Counted from the first letter of the stretch, positions 1-8,853 are shown. The stretch: DNA of 54,310 nucleotides from CAYYFV01 sp965660075 (GCA_965660075.1 CBFHYO010000026.1:1-54310), one strand, 5' to 3'. A program made the numbers and translations. The notes: generated by a model from the sequence alone, not told the origin.

Positions 1-140
1 CAAAGTTGATCGATTGCAGATAGAGTATTTTCTAAGTCTTTTTTATATCCAGTTGTATCTTTAAATAAAACTTGAGATTCGGTTTTTAAAGCCACACATT
101 TTTTACTTAAAGCAGTATTGATAAATAAAATATTTTTCAT
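1..140 (-). CDS. tsaB: TsaB-like protein, N-terminal part (cut by window edge)
   Basis: Only the first 46 codons are visible; the gene runs off the left edge. The reading begins MKNILFINTALSKKCVALK, which fits the opening beta-hairpin of the ASKHA-fold protein TsaB (usual form ILxIDTSxxxxxVAL). TsaB partners TsaD in making the t6A modification next to the anticodon of ANN-decoding tRNAs. The acidic residue usual in the IDTS motif is N here, as often happens in the non-catalytic TsaB. Its ATG lies 3 bp after the stop of the upstream amidase gene, so the two are probably co-transcribed. The call rests on a short N-terminus and its position, and other ASKHA proteins are possible. Confidence 0.5.
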   Translation of the reverse strand, partial: MKNILFINTALSKKCVALKTESQVLFKDTTGYKKDLENTLSAIDQL

Positions 141-143
141 AAT

Positions 144-3100
144 TTAGTAGATAGTTTTAATTACAGTTCCAGGAAGGTAATACTTAATAATTTTATCATA
201 TGAAAATCCCTCAAGTGCCATTTGGCTTGCACCACAACCAGAGATTCCCACTCCATGACCTAGAAAGCTTGTTTGTTTACAATAAGGGTCCGAAACACCT
301 TTTAGATATGGAACATTTTTCCAACCCCATACATCTAAAGCACTTTTTGTATAACCGGCACTTTGGTTAAAGTAAGGTACTTTGATCACATCGTTATTGT
401 AACCTACCACCTTTCCATAAGTTTCATTTACAGCTTTGGATACAAGAGGGGAGCGTTTTTCCATGCCATATCCAATATATTTTTGAGTTGCATTTGGATC
501 ATCGTTAAGATCGTATGGTTTGCCCGGGAATTTTCTATCAACCAAAGCGTAGTAATATGCATAAGATCGAGCGGCTACCATAATTGTTTTTGCTTTTTCT
601 ATATGGCTTGAATTAGAAACTTCTCCAAGACCTTTAAGATAGTCTTCCATTCTAATTTCGTTTATCAAAATAGCCTGATTATTATCAAACCTAATCTCCA
701 AGTTTCCTCGAAAAGAGTTGTCATTCAGATTCTTGTTCCAAGCCGGTCTCCGCTCTAAATTTAAAACTGTACACACACCGTCTTTTATAGGTTCGAATCG
801 TGCGATTTGCTGATTTGCACTTTTGATATTAACATTAATAACTTCCGATGCCTTGTATTGTCGTAAACCACCAAGATTGGAGATAAATGGTGTGTCGCAA
901 GTAATTTCATATCTATCTAGATTGGCTTGTGTGATATGCACTCGCAATAGTGGGTTTTGTTCATTTCGAGAATTCCCACTCACCACCGGAGCCGGTGCCA
1001 CAACTGGAACCGGAGTTGCTACAGAAGGTCTCGAGGTTACCTGAGACACAGATTTCACAGCAGAGTCCAGGGCTGCGTTGCGAACAGGTTCTTGAGTTAA
1101 ATTTGGCTTTTGATTATAATTAATCTCAACCCTTGTAAATTTACTATAAACAAATTTTTCGTTAAAAAATCGCATCAATATTACATGTGGGCTTTCATTA
1201 TTTACACGTGCGGTGTAGGTGATAGTAGCACTTTGCCCAGGAGCAACTGATCGTTCCTGCATTTTTGGTATAGTGATAAAGGTATTGTAATCAGTCAAGC
1301 TTGTAATTTTAAAGTTTTCACGTGTCCAGGTTCTATCTGTATTGTTAGGCACAGAAACAGTAAGTTTTTGCCATTTATCAATCGGCATAGAATATGAATA
1401 TAGATACTTCATAGTTTGGGCTTTGCGTACAGTGGTAGCTGTTGAATTTTGAACTATTAGATCCAGCACCTTGCCATCTATAACACCAATTTCTGGACTA
1501 ATTAATCCAAGTTTAAAAGTATACGTTCCAGATTTTTTAGCGCCATCCACAGAGACATTAAATTTCCTAGATTTACCTGCGGCTAAATTTATTTGATTCG
1601 ATTTAATAGACACTAAATCCTCAGCAGAATCTGTGTTTAAAATCGCTAAATACACTGGATTTTTAGAATCAAAATTAATTTTGGAATCGTTAGTAAGTTC
1701 AAATTCTATATTAGATGATTTGCCTTTTTTTGTAGAAATTTTTAATGCTCGAGCATCAAAAGAGTATTCAATATCAAAAGGTTTAATCACAATATTTACA
1801 AAAACTTCTTGATCAAATGTAACTCCGTTATTCTGCAATTTGAATCTTAGAGTTTTAAATCCGGATAAATTTTTAGGAGTAAAATCAAGTTTGAATCTTC
1901 CTGTTTTACCACTAGAAATGTTGTTTGAAACAAGTTTAAATTCTGAGTTGCCAGTTATAAGTCTAGTTTCTGAATTTGCTGGAATAAGTTTAGTATTACT
2001 TGATTGCCAATTTTGAGTAGTTAGATTTTTGAGTTTAATTTCTAAAGAATTTGCAGTTAAAGATTCAAGGTTGAATAGATTTTCTGATTCTAGCGAAAAC
2101 GGTTTAGGGTTCATGCTCATATTAGAGCTAACCCAAGAGCGCAGTTCTGGAATTCTTTCGTATAAATACTCCCCAGGACACAGTGTCTTACCGGTGTCTC
2201 TATGACCTCCAATAACTGGCATTGTCTGATTTTTGTATCTGACACTTGCATTTGGATCCAGGTCATATTGTTCAGAAAGTTTTTCTAAAAGAGCCGCCAA
2301 CGAATGCATAACTGGAGTTGGAACCTGACTTGTTTGATAATTACCCATAACAGAGATTCCAACAGAAACTTTGTTAACATCGAAGCTGTGACCACCAATT
2401 ACACCAGAGCCACCAGCTCTACCCTCAAAAATCTGTCCATCTGGAGCTACAATGTAATGGTATCCAATATCTCCCCAGTTTTTACCATTTGTATGAAATT
2501 CATGAATATTCTTTATAGCTTGAGCAGGATTGTCAATTTCGTTAGTAGAAGCTGTATGATGCAAAACTAACATTTTAATTTCTTTAGCGTATTGTCTAGG
2601 CCATAACAGTGTTTTATTGTTCACAAAACCGAGTACTTGAGAAATTTCTGGATCTTCCTTTGAATAAAAACTTGAAAAGTCTGGTAGGAAGCTTCTTGAA
2701 GCTACTAATTTTAATTTTGTATTTTCTTTTTCATAACCACCCCATGTGCTTCTTGGAATAATATTCAAACCAGAGAAATCATTACCAGCCATGAGTTTTT
2801 TTGGTATTGAATCTGTTAGGCCAACAAATTCAAAATCTATTTCCGCGTGATCATCTGATGTTTTAAATCTTAGAGCGGAAGCAGTTTTTGTGTTTACTAA
2901 AACTTCACCATGGCCACTATGCTCGGTGTCTAAATCGTCATGTAACAAAATCCAGTTACTCAAATTTCCATCGGCAAATTTAAATTGTACATATGATTGT
3001 TCATGAAAATCTCCATTAATCAAAGCCCCGGTAAAATATTTTGAATTCTGAACTTGCTCAAACTCAGAAATACAAGTTTCCAAAGAGCAATCAAAATCCA

Positions 3101-3167
3101 TGGCGAAAACCGATCCGGAATTGCCAAGCAATAAAACAAATAAAAATATAAAAAATCTTTTATACAT
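144..3167 (-). CDS. Secreted PGRP-type amidase fused to a SpoIID/LytB domain
   Basis: A 1007-residue exported protein. Residues 1-22 form a signal peptide. Residues about 135-345 are an N-acetylmuramoyl-L-alanine amidase (PGRP/T7-lysozyme fold): the zinc ligands are His203 or His204 (VLHHTAS), His322 (GGHRDTG) and Cys330 (TLCPG), and GYHYIVAPDG is also present. Residues about 350-700 are beta-rich and probably Ig-like spacers, followed by a Pro/Val/Ala-rich linker near 705-735. Residues about 740-1000 form a SpoIID/LytB domain (EDYLKGLGEV, AARSYAYYY, GHGVGISGCGASQMA), known from a lytic transglycosylase in spore formers. One protein may therefore cut both the stem peptide bond and the glycan strand. 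A TATAAT box lies upstream on the minus strand at 3188-3193. The downstream TsaB-like gene follows directly. Confidence 0.88.
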   Translation of the reverse strand: MYKRFFIFLFVLLLGNSGSVFAMDFDCSLETCISEFEQVQNSKYFTGALINGDFHEQSYVQFKFADGNLSNWILLHDDLDTEHSGHGEVLVNTKTASALRFKTSDDHAEIDFEFVGLTDSIPKKLMAGNDFSGLNIIPRSTWGGYEKENTKLKLVASRSFLPDFSSFYSKEDPEISQVLGFVNNKTLLWPRQYAKEIKMLVLHHTASTNEIDNPAQAIKNIHEFHTNGKNWGDIGYHYIVAPDGQIFEGRAGGSGVIGGHSFDVNKVSVGISVMGNYQTSQVPTPVMHSLAALLEKLSEQYDLDPNASVRYKNQTMPVIGGHRDTGKTLCPGEYLYERIPELRSWVSSNMSMNPKPFSLESENLFNLESLTANSLEIKLKNLTTQNWQSSNTKLIPANSETRLITGNSEFKLVSNNISSGKTGRFKLDFTPKNLSGFKTLRFKLQNNGVTFDQEVFVNIVIKPFDIEYSFDARALKISTKKGKSSNIEFELTNDSKINFDSKNPVYLAILNTDSAEDLVSIKSNQINLAAGKSRKFNVSVDGAKKSGTYTFKLGLISPEIGVIDGKVLDLIVQNSTATTVRKAQTMKYLYSYSMPIDKWQKLTVSVPNNTDRTWTRENFKITSLTDYNTFITIPKMQERSVAPGQSATITYTARVNNESPHVILMRFFNEKFVYSKFTRVEINYNQKPNLTQEPVRNAALDSAVKSVSQVTSRPSVATPVPVVAPAPVVSGNSRNEQNPLLRVHITQANLDRYEITCDTPFISNLGGLRQYKASEVINVNIKSANQQIARFEPIKDGVCTVLNLERRPAWNKNLNDNSFRGNLEIRFDNNQAILINEIRMEDYLKGLGEVSNSSHIEKAKTIMVAARSYAYYYALVDRKFPGKPYDLNDDPNATQKYIGYGMEKRSPLVSKAVNETYGKVVGYNNDVIKVPYFNQSAGYTKSALDVWGWKNVPYLKGVSDPYCKQTSFLGHGVGISGCGASQMALEGFSYDKIIKYYLPGTVIKTIY

Positions 3168-3276
3168 AAGCCTAATTAGTTGCAGATATTATAGCATCTA
3201 CAACTTTAAAATCCAGAAATCAACTAGAAATTTTATTTTTTTTTGATAATATTATAAAAAATTTAATCAAAATGTT

Positions 3277-3588
3277 ATGCAAGCTACATCTGCACAAGAT
3301 TTTTTATCATTAAGAGCTGATTCAGCATTACCAATTATGGTCGACTTTTTTGCGGATTGGTGTGGGCCTTGCCAAATGCTTACTCCAATAATCGAAGAAT
3401 TAGCAGCTGAATATGAAGGTAAAGTTCATATTATCAAAGTCGATATCGACGAAGCTCAAGAAATTGCTCAAGAATATGCAATTACATCGATTCCAACTCT
3501 ACTTTTCATCCGCCAAGGAGAAGTGGTAGATAAGTTAGCTGGATTTCAGTCCAAAGATGCACTCAAAGAAAAACTAGACGCATTGTAA
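3277..3588 (+). CDS. trxA: Thioredoxin
   Basis: A complete 103-residue classical thioredoxin, a cytoplasmic dithiol-disulfide oxidoreductase. The active site WCGPC has Cys29 and Cys32, and the cis-proline is Pro73 (SIPT). There is no signal peptide or membrane segment, so it is the soluble form. Another ATG at 3272 is out of frame; the one used gives the usual TrxA N-terminus. The gene ends at a hairpin terminator shared with the convergent RNase H gene. Confidence 0.95.
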   Translation: MQATSAQDFLSLRADSALPIMVDFFADWCGPCQMLTPIIEELAAEYEGKVHIIKVDIDEAQEIAQEYAITSIPTLLFIRQGEVVDKLAGFQSKDALKEKLDAL

Positions 3589-3595
3589 AAAATTT

Positions 3596-3621
3596 AAAAA
3601 GCCTCGTATGAGGCTTTTTTT
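3596..3621. terminator. Bidirectional intrinsic terminator
   Basis: Stem GCCTC / GAGGC with a GTAT loop, flanked by A5 on the left and T7 on the right. It can therefore stop transcription from both the thioredoxin gene and the convergent RNase H gene. Confidence 0.85.
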
Positions 3622-3630
3622 GTTTCCAAG

Positions 3631-4077
3631 TTATTGAAAGTTTCCAGCTTGAGCGCGTGCCAAATCGTCACAACGTTCGTTTTCTGGGTGTCCTGCATGC
3701 GCTTTTACCCAGTTCCAAGTAACTTTATTTCCCATTAAAACCAATTTACGCAAAGCTACATCGATCAATTCCCATTTATCTTGGTTGGTTTTGCGTTTCC
3801 AACCTTTTGTAAAAGTAGAAAATACTAAATTAGAATCAGTATAAATATCTATGTGAGAATTACGAATTTCTCTAAAAATTAAAAACTCCATTCCAGATGC
3901 AACAGCTTGGATTTCCATTCTGTTATTTGTTGTATCTTTTTCTCCTCCAGAAAGCTCTGCTTCGATTATAAATTTTTTTGAATTGTGATCAAATTTTTGC
4001 AAGACCACGCCCCAGCCACCAGGTCCTGGATTGCCCAAGCAACTACCATCGGTAAACATTTTTACATAAAACTCCAT
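3631..4077 (-). CDS. rnhA: Ribonuclease HI
   Basis: A 148-residue type 1 RNase H that degrades the RNA strand of RNA-DNA hybrids (R-loops, Okazaki primers). The four metal-binding acidic residues are visible: Asp10 (FTDGSCLGNPGPGGWG), Glu55 (NNRMEIQA), Asp81 (IYTDSNLV) and Asp137 in the NERCDDLA motif. The length matches the bacterial enzyme (about 155). It faces thioredoxin tail to tail across a shared terminator and is probably transcribed alone. Confidence 0.95.
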   Translation of the reverse strand: MEFYVKMFTDGSCLGNPGPGGWGVVLQKFDHNSKKFIIEAELSGGEKDTTNNRMEIQAVASGMEFLIFREIRNSHIDIYTDSNLVFSTFTKGWKRKTNQDKWELIDVALRKLVLMGNKVTWNWVKAHAGHPENERCDDLARAQAGNFQ

Positions 4078-4094
4078 GTTGTGTGTTAATTATT

Positions 4095-4123
4095 TTGCTA
4101 AATACTAGCACATCTGTTAAAAA
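4095..4123 (+). promoter_or_regulatory. Possible promoter of ychF
   Basis: TTGCTA, 17 bp, TAAAAA. The -35 resembles the TTGCAA form seen elsewhere in the window, but the -10 is poor. ATG is 30 bp further on. Confidence 0.4.
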
Positions 4124-4152
4124 TTAAAGTAATAAAATTTAAAAATTTTTCA

Positions 4153-5247
4153 ATGAGTCTTCAAATAGGAATCGTCGGATTGCCAAATGTTGGTAAATCG
4201 ACACTCTTTAATGCATTAACAAAATCACACTCTGCAGAGGCTGCCAATTATCCATTTTGTACAATAGATCCTAATGTGGGAATTGTAGAGGTTCCTGATT
4301 CAAGATTAGATGGCCTCTCGAATATTGTATCTCCAGAAAAAGTTGTTCCAGCTATTATTGAATTTGTAGATATTGCAGGTCTAGTTAAAGGTGCTTCTAG
4401 TGGTGAAGGTTTGGGTAATCAATTTTTAAGTCACATTAGACAAGTTGATGCTATAGCACACGTTATTAGAGTTTTTGAAGATGACGATATTCATCATGTG
4501 CATGGCAATATCGACCCAGAATCAGACAAAGAAGTAATCGAAGCCGAGCTTATTATAGCCGATGTTCAAACTGTAGAAAAAAGATTAGCCAAAGCACAAT
4601 CTGAATGTAAAAGTGGAAAAAAAGACAAAGTTGAATATGCAAATTTACTCCAAAGATTATACGATCATCTACAAGCCGGACACAAAGCAAGATCCTTTAC
4701 TGACTCCAAAGAAGAATTGCTAGCAATTAGAGACTTACATTTACTCACAATCAAGCCATTTATATATGTGGTAAATGCAAAAGAAGACGAGGTAGCAAAA
4801 TTAGACTTAGTAAGTATTCGTCAAAAATTAGCACTAGAAGATTCAGACTTTTTAGTTCCTGTTTCTGCAAAGTTGGAGCACGATTTACTTAGTTTTGATC
4901 AAGAAGAAGCAGACATGTTTCTATCTGAATTAGGTCTAAAAGAACCAACTCTAAACACATTAATCAGAACTGCTTACGATATATTAGGTTTGCAAACTTA
5001 CTTTACAGCTGGTGTAAAAGAGGTGAGAGCCTGGACAGTGAAAAAAGGTGCTACAGCGCCACAAGCCGCTGGAGTTATTCATACCGACTTTGAAAAAGGT
5101 TTTATTAAGGCAGATGTTGTAGCTTACCAAGATTTTGTAGACAACGAAGGTTGGGCCAAAGCCAAAGACACTGGAAAAGTAAGACTCGAAGGAAAAGAAT
5201 ATATTGTCCAAGATGGTGATGTAATGCTATTTAAATTCAACAACTAG
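4153..5247 (+). CDS. ychF: Redox-regulated ATPase YchF (OLA1 type)
   Basis: A 364-residue protein of the universal Obg-like ATPase family, which binds ribosomes and prefers ATP over GTP. The P-loop is GLPNVGKST (residues 9-17), switch II is DIAGLVKGAS, and the G4-position NAKE is in place of NKxD, which is typical of YchF. A helical insert is followed by the C-terminal TGS domain (about 280-364). The length equals the usual 363-364. It stands alone between RNase H (divergent) and a small unknown gene with its own promoter. Confidence 0.96.
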   Translation: MSLQIGIVGLPNVGKSTLFNALTKSHSAEAANYPFCTIDPNVGIVEVPDSRLDGLSNIVSPEKVVPAIIEFVDIAGLVKGASSGEGLGNQFLSHIRQVDAIAHVIRVFEDDDIHHVHGNIDPESDKEVIEAELIIADVQTVEKRLAKAQSECKSGKKDKVEYANLLQRLYDHLQAGHKARSFTDSKEELLAIRDLHLLTIKPFIYVVNAKEDEVAKLDLVSIRQKLALEDSDFLVPVSAKLEHDLLSFDQEEADMFLSELGLKEPTLNTLIRTAYDILGLQTYFTAGVKEVRAWTVKKGATAPQAAGVIHTDFEKGFIKADVVAYQDFVDNEGWAKAKDTGKVRLEGKEYIVQDGDVMLFKFNN

Positions 5248-5282
5248 TCTGGAATTTGATAATTAGGATTGTGATTTTACAT

Positions 5283-5310
5283 TTGACAAGTTTGATTCTG
5301 AATGTAAGAT
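5283..5310 (+). promoter_or_regulatory. Promoter of the 5333 gene
   Basis: TTGACA, 16 bp, TAAGAT. The ATG lies 23 bp after the -10, giving a short AT-rich leader without Shine-Dalgarno sequence. Confidence 0.6.
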
Positions 5311-5332
5311 GATCTCACTATAAAAAATAAGT

Positions 5333-5650
5333 ATGAATCAAGTACTAGAAAAAAGCATGAATTTGTCGTCTAAACACAAGGCGATCATATCTTTAGTTGA
5401 GTTGAGCCGAGGGGATATATTGATTCCAGATCATGAGGTGATTAGATTGTTCGAAGCTGCAGGTGCGGATGCAATAAACCACACAGCTATTTCACAAGAA
5501 ATCAAAGAAATTTATCTGCAAACCATTCCAGAGTTATGCTCAGCTGATTTACAAGAAGTACCCGAGACTTTATTGTCAAAAGTAACCACTGAGATTCAAG
5601 AACAAGTTATCGACAAAATTTCTAAGGTTTTTAGAGACCTGGTTGGTTAA
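5333..5650 (+). CDS. Small soluble protein of unknown function
   Basis: 105 residues, acidic, with no Cys pairs, signal peptide or membrane segment apart from a single Cys near residue 63. The composition suggests an all-helical protein. The pattern around residues 15-45 and 75-105 (EIQEQVIDKISKVFRDL) is amphipathic. It is not a family I recognise. A good sigma70-type promoter precedes it and tRNA-Gly follows with its own promoter, so it is probably monocistronic. A second in-frame ATG at codon 9 could be the real start. That it is a gene is well supported by the promoter and the clean reading frame. Confidence 0.7.
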   Translation: MNQVLEKSMNLSSKHKAIISLVELSRGDILIPDHEVIRLFEAAGADAINHTAISQEIKEIYLQTIPELCSADLQEVPETLLSKVTTEIQEQVIDKISKVFRDLVG

Positions 5651-5663
5651 TCAAAATTTTTAC

Positions 5664-5692
5664 TTGCAAATTCAATTAAAAATTCATATATT
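5664..5692 (+). promoter_or_regulatory. Promoter of tRNA-Gly
   Basis: TTGCAA, 17 bp, TATATT. The tRNA 5' end lies 13 bp after the -10. It is one of the best examples of the TTGCAA-type promoter in this window. Confidence 0.75.
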
Positions 5693-5705
5693 ATTCATAT
5701 CACGA

Positions 5706-5780
5706 GCGAGTATGGTATAGTGGCTATTACGGCGCCTTGCCATGGCGCAAACAGGGGTTCGATTCCCCTTACTCGCTCCA
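5706..5780 (+). tRNA. tRNA-Gly (anticodon GCC)
   Basis: The cloverleaf folds fully. The acceptor is GCGAGTA/TACTCGC, the anticodon stem GCGCC/GGCGC carries loop TTGCCAT (anticodon GCC), and the T arm is AGGGG TTCGATT CCCCT. The discriminator base is T and CCA is encoded. It reads GGC and GGU codons. A promoter lies just upstream and a hairpin terminator just downstream, so it is a single-gene unit. Confidence 0.97.
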
Positions 5781-5787
5781 CAAAAAT

Positions 5788-5814
5788 AAAAGAGGGCTTA
5801 TCCCGCTTTTTTTT
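5788..5814 (+). terminator. Intrinsic terminator after tRNA-Gly
   Basis: An AAAAG-a-GGG / CCC-g-CTTTT stem with one A-G mismatch and a CTTAT loop, followed by a T8 run. It starts 8 bp after the encoded CCA. Confidence 0.75.
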
Positions 5815-5842
5815 AAATGTGGAAAACAAGTAATAAATTATT

Positions 5843-6082
5843 ATGACAGATCCAAAAGCTTGGAATGAAGTTCACTTTATAGAAGATGAATCAGAGTTAC
5901 CAAAGTCAATCAATCAAACGATAGATTATCCATTTACATTCGAAATTCAAACACTAAAGACAATTTTTAACGAAGAAATTCTGAAAATTGTAGAGTGTCG
6001 ATATGAGTCTTCTACTTTTAATGATTACCAATCTAGAGTAGAAGCTTATGTGATTATCAAAAACCCAACCCCTAAGCCATAA
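5843..6082 (+). CDS. Small protein of unknown function
   Basis: 79 residues, acidic, soluble, with alternating hydrophobic residues suggesting a small alpha/beta fold (FTFEIQTL, EAYVIIKNP). I recognise no family. It ends exactly one base before the stop of the convergent RNB exonuclease gene. The ATG is 28 bp after the tRNA-Gly terminator, and no strong promoter is visible in that gap, so it may depend on read-through. The clean frame and compact fit support it as a gene. Confidence 0.6.
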   Translation: MTDPKAWNEVHFIEDESELPKSINQTIDYPFTFEIQTLKTIFNEEILKIVECRYESSTFNDYQSRVEAYVIIKNPTPKP

Positions 6083-7639
6083 TTATTCAACATCGGTTTC
6101 AAAGTCTTCTGGGCTTGTGTAATCTTGTGTTTCAAATACATGTCTTGCATCAAATTGAAATTCAGTCTCAATAATACCCCCATTAATAAGCGCATTTAGA
6201 CAGCTACTTGCGGCTCTATGTTTAGAAATTGATAGTTTTTTACTATAAGCTGGCGATGTTACACTCATATATTTATCGTTTATCATCATTAAAATTCGGC
6301 ATCGATAATCTTTGTTTGGGAGTTTAACAACCTCGTATTGTAGTTCTGCTATATCTGCAAGATGTTCATTACAGGCTGATTGGAGTACGTAAAATGCATG
6401 TCTTGGGTGATTTTCAAGGAAAGTTAAAATATCGTAACGTAACACTTTCCATTGTTTAGAATCCTTATTTGATAAAAATAGACATTTAGCTAGGCTCTCA
6501 TGCGAAATAGTTTCCTCATAAAGTCTTTTTTTAAATTCTGTAACTAGCTCATGAGGTAGTCTTGGAAGGGTGCAAAATTTAACAATCACTTCGTTAAACG
6601 TTTCCTCCGGAATTTCGGTAACTTCTTGTTTTTGCTTTTGCCAGACATAAATTTGTTTTGTTGAAGCGTCTAGATTTTCATCTTGAAAACTCATGTATCT
6701 ATTAAAATACTCAGCCAGAAGCTGAGTATCTTTATAATCATATGCCGGTACTTGTGAGTTAATAGACGCAATAAGTTGTCTATGAACAATTAGATCTGGA
6801 TATCTTCTAATTGGTGAAGTTGTATGTGAATATCCAGTTAAATTCAGTCCTTCGTGACCCAGATTTCTTGCACTATAGAATGCTTTAAATCCATACTCGT
6901 CTGATGGAAGGTGGTTTCTAAATATACTTGGAATATTATGATTGTCCAAATGTGTAGCAGCTAAATGATTAGTCAAAATCATTAATTCTGGAACAATTAA
7001 ATCTGATCGGTATTCACCAGAGTCAGTAGCTATTTTTCTTCCCAATCTTTTTCTGTACAGGGCAGACCCAATTTGGTTTAAATCCCGTAACATTTGATAA
7101 TAAGCAAAATCTTCATCTGCTTCTCCAAGTACTCGATTGACTTCTAAATATGAAAGTTTGCTTTGAGATGTTAAACAAGTTTGTTCAATTTCGTATTCTA
7201 AAATGTCAGCATTTTTATTTAACGTAGTTGTAAAAGTTAACGCAGGTCTGTTTTGTCCTGCAACTAAACTAAGTGTCTCCTCTGAAAGTATTTTGGGTAA
7301 CATCGGATTAACCTCCTGACGTAAATATAATGTTAGTATTCTATGCAAAGCCTCTTTGTCTGTAGCGGAGTCTTTCTCGACAATGCTCGCTACATCAGAT
7401 ATAGAAACGCTAACTCTAAAATTAACCCCATCACGCACGCACCAAATTGCATCGTCCATATCTAATGTGTCCTCACAGTCAATAGTCACGCCATTTACTT
7501 CTGTTCTAGGCATAATCAACTCATCAGAAATAACGCGACTGGTAGCTTCAATCAAGACCGGGGTAGGAAATTCTCTTTTTGATTCTAGGTTCCCAATAGG
7601 TGGAAGACTAATAGCCATAATTGTGTGGTTAGAATACAC
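6083..7639 (-). CDS. RNB-family exoribonuclease (RNase II/R type) with C-terminal dsRBD-like domain
   Basis: 518 residues. The RNB catalytic centre is clear: the D-x5-D-x-D-D pattern at Asp54, Asp60, Asp62 and Asp63 (IDCEDTLDMDDAI) binds the two metals for 3'-5' RNA hydrolysis, and TTSPIRRYPDLIVHRQL closes the RNB fold. The usual N-terminal cold-shock domains and C-terminal S1 domain are missing. Instead residues about 405-490 look like a double-stranded RNA-binding domain, ending with a YSKKLSISKHRAASSCLNAL helix like the dsRBD GxSKKxAKxxAAxxAL signature. Translation may start at codon 8 (MAISLPP) instead. A compact, reduced RNase R-like enzyme is the best reading. Confidence 0.85.
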   Translation of the reverse strand: MYSNHTIMAISLPPIGNLESKREFPTPVLIEATSRVISDELIMPRTEVNGVTIDCEDTLDMDDAIWCVRDGVNFRVSVSISDVASIVEKDSATDKEALHRILTLYLRQEVNPMLPKILSEETLSLVAGQNRPALTFTTTLNKNADILEYEIEQTCLTSQSKLSYLEVNRVLGEADEDFAYYQMLRDLNQIGSALYRKRLGRKIATDSGEYRSDLIVPELMILTNHLAATHLDNHNIPSIFRNHLPSDEYGFKAFYSARNLGHEGLNLTGYSHTTSPIRRYPDLIVHRQLIASINSQVPAYDYKDTQLLAEYFNRYMSFQDENLDASTKQIYVWQKQKQEVTEIPEETFNEVIVKFCTLPRLPHELVTEFKKRLYEETISHESLAKCLFLSNKDSKQWKVLRYDILTFLENHPRHAFYVLQSACNEHLADIAELQYEVVKLPNKDYRCRILMMINDKYMSVTSPAYSKKLSISKHRAASSCLNALINGGIIETEFQFDARHVFETQDYTSPEDFETDVE

Positions 7640-7657
7640 ATATATTATGTAGTTTTA

Positions 7658-7686
7658 TTGTTATTAATACAAAACTATTCTAGAAT
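7658..7686 (+). promoter_or_regulatory. Promoter of the 7723 gene
   Basis: TTGTTA, 17 bp, TAGAAT. The ATG follows 36 bp after the -10. It lies between divergent genes. Confidence 0.5.
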
Positions 7687-7722
7687 ACCGCTTGCAACAA
7701 CACCGCAATTATCCTAAAAATT

Positions 7723-8850
7723 ATGTTTAAAAAATCCCCTGACGAACTCCTACAAACAAGCACTCAAACTTTTGAAAAGCCTAATGAAGGTTTGTTGACT
7801 AGGTTTACATCCATGTTTAAATCTAGAACAGAAACTGTTTTGCAGCCAACAGAAGATCCATTTGTATTATCAGAAAAACAAATCCTGGATTATTGGTTTC
7901 AAAAAAATGTTTACTTTAATAGTATTCCAAATTTTGCTAATTCATCTTCAGAAAAACAAATAGCAATCAGAGAGGTCTTTCAATTTTTGCAGACCCCAGC
8001 TCTTTATCAATCACAAACCTTATTTGCGAGTTACAAAATAGTTTTATCAGACCTAAATTGTTTACAATTAATACTTAATTCGTTTCCAAACTTTTTTGCA
8101 ACAATTCCAAAGCAACTTATTTTGGATCAACATTTTATAGTGTCGCTAGCCAAACACAATCCTGATTTATTGCTTATTTGGAGTATGACCCTGTTTGGTG
8201 ATTTTACTCCCATACAATTGTTCGATCCTATCCTAAGTTCTTTATCATCCGAATGGGTTTTGATTAATCATTACCGAGATTCGAGAGTAGCCGTCATGAA
8301 AACAGGATTAGTTCGCAAAACAATCGATCTCTTAGATTTATGGCTTTTGAATTTAAATCTCATAGCCGAAAAGTCACATACAGCCAAATCTTTTTCTGAA
8401 ATTGAATCAAGTTTCTTTTCTTTAACATTCGAACCTAAGCAAATCACTCAGCAGTTTTCACCCATGCCAGGTTTTACAGCTCCTGTTACGCACGACATAC
8501 CAAAGGTTAAAAAACCAGTACCAATTCACACTCAATTAGATATCAGAATTCCCGATGAAGACTGCGAAGACACAAGTCCAAGCGAAGAAAGTAGTGAGAG
8601 AAAAGGCGGTTTGATGTTTTACTCAAGTACACTCTTGGGCAAAAAATGTTCTTTGTTGCATCCTCATCTAGGTCAGATTGAAATTGTCGTAACCGATGTA
8701 AATCCACAGAATTTAGAGTTCGTGATAATAAGCGGGGATCATGCTGGCAGAAGTTCCAATGTTCCAAAAAATGTTATTAGTTCATGTTTGGCTGTTGGAA
8801 ACGAAGACAGTAGAATACTCAACACAAATATCATCCAGGTCAAAAAGTAA
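7723..8850 (+). CDS. Protein of unknown function, 375 residues
   Basis: I do not recognise this family. Residues 1-50 are polar. Residues 55-230 are leucine- and phenylalanine-rich with the look of packed amphipathic helices, without a convincing membrane segment. Residues about 230-295 form a low-complexity acidic linker (EDCEDTSPSEESSERKGG). Residues 300-375 look like a small beta-barrel domain (GKKCSLLHPHLGQIEIVV, FVIISGDHAGRSSNV), perhaps KOW/SH3-like. It is preceded by a promoter and followed by rmuC with its own promoter. Confidence 0.7.
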   Translation: MFKKSPDELLQTSTQTFEKPNEGLLTRFTSMFKSRTETVLQPTEDPFVLSEKQILDYWFQKNVYFNSIPNFANSSSEKQIAIREVFQFLQTPALYQSQTLFASYKIVLSDLNCLQLILNSFPNFFATIPKQLILDQHFIVSLAKHNPDLLLIWSMTLFGDFTPIQLFDPILSSLSSEWVLINHYRDSRVAVMKTGLVRKTIDLLDLWLLNLNLIAEKSHTAKSFSEIESSFFSLTFEPKQITQQFSPMPGFTAPVTHDIPKVKKPVPIHTQLDIRIPDEDCEDTSPSEESSERKGGLMFYSSTLLGKKCSLLHPHLGQIEIVVTDVNPQNLEFVIISGDHAGRSSNVPKNVISSCLAVGNEDSRILNTNIIQVKK

Positions 8851-8853
8851 TTT

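Noticed and set aside
3272..3276. ATG at 3272 as thioredoxin start
   Set aside because: It is out of frame with the thioredoxin and gives a frame that lacks the fold.
7692..7715. TTGCAA followed by TATCCT as the promoter of the 7723 gene
   Set aside because: The spacing is 12 bp, too short for sigma70. TTGTTA-17-TAGAAT just upstream is better.
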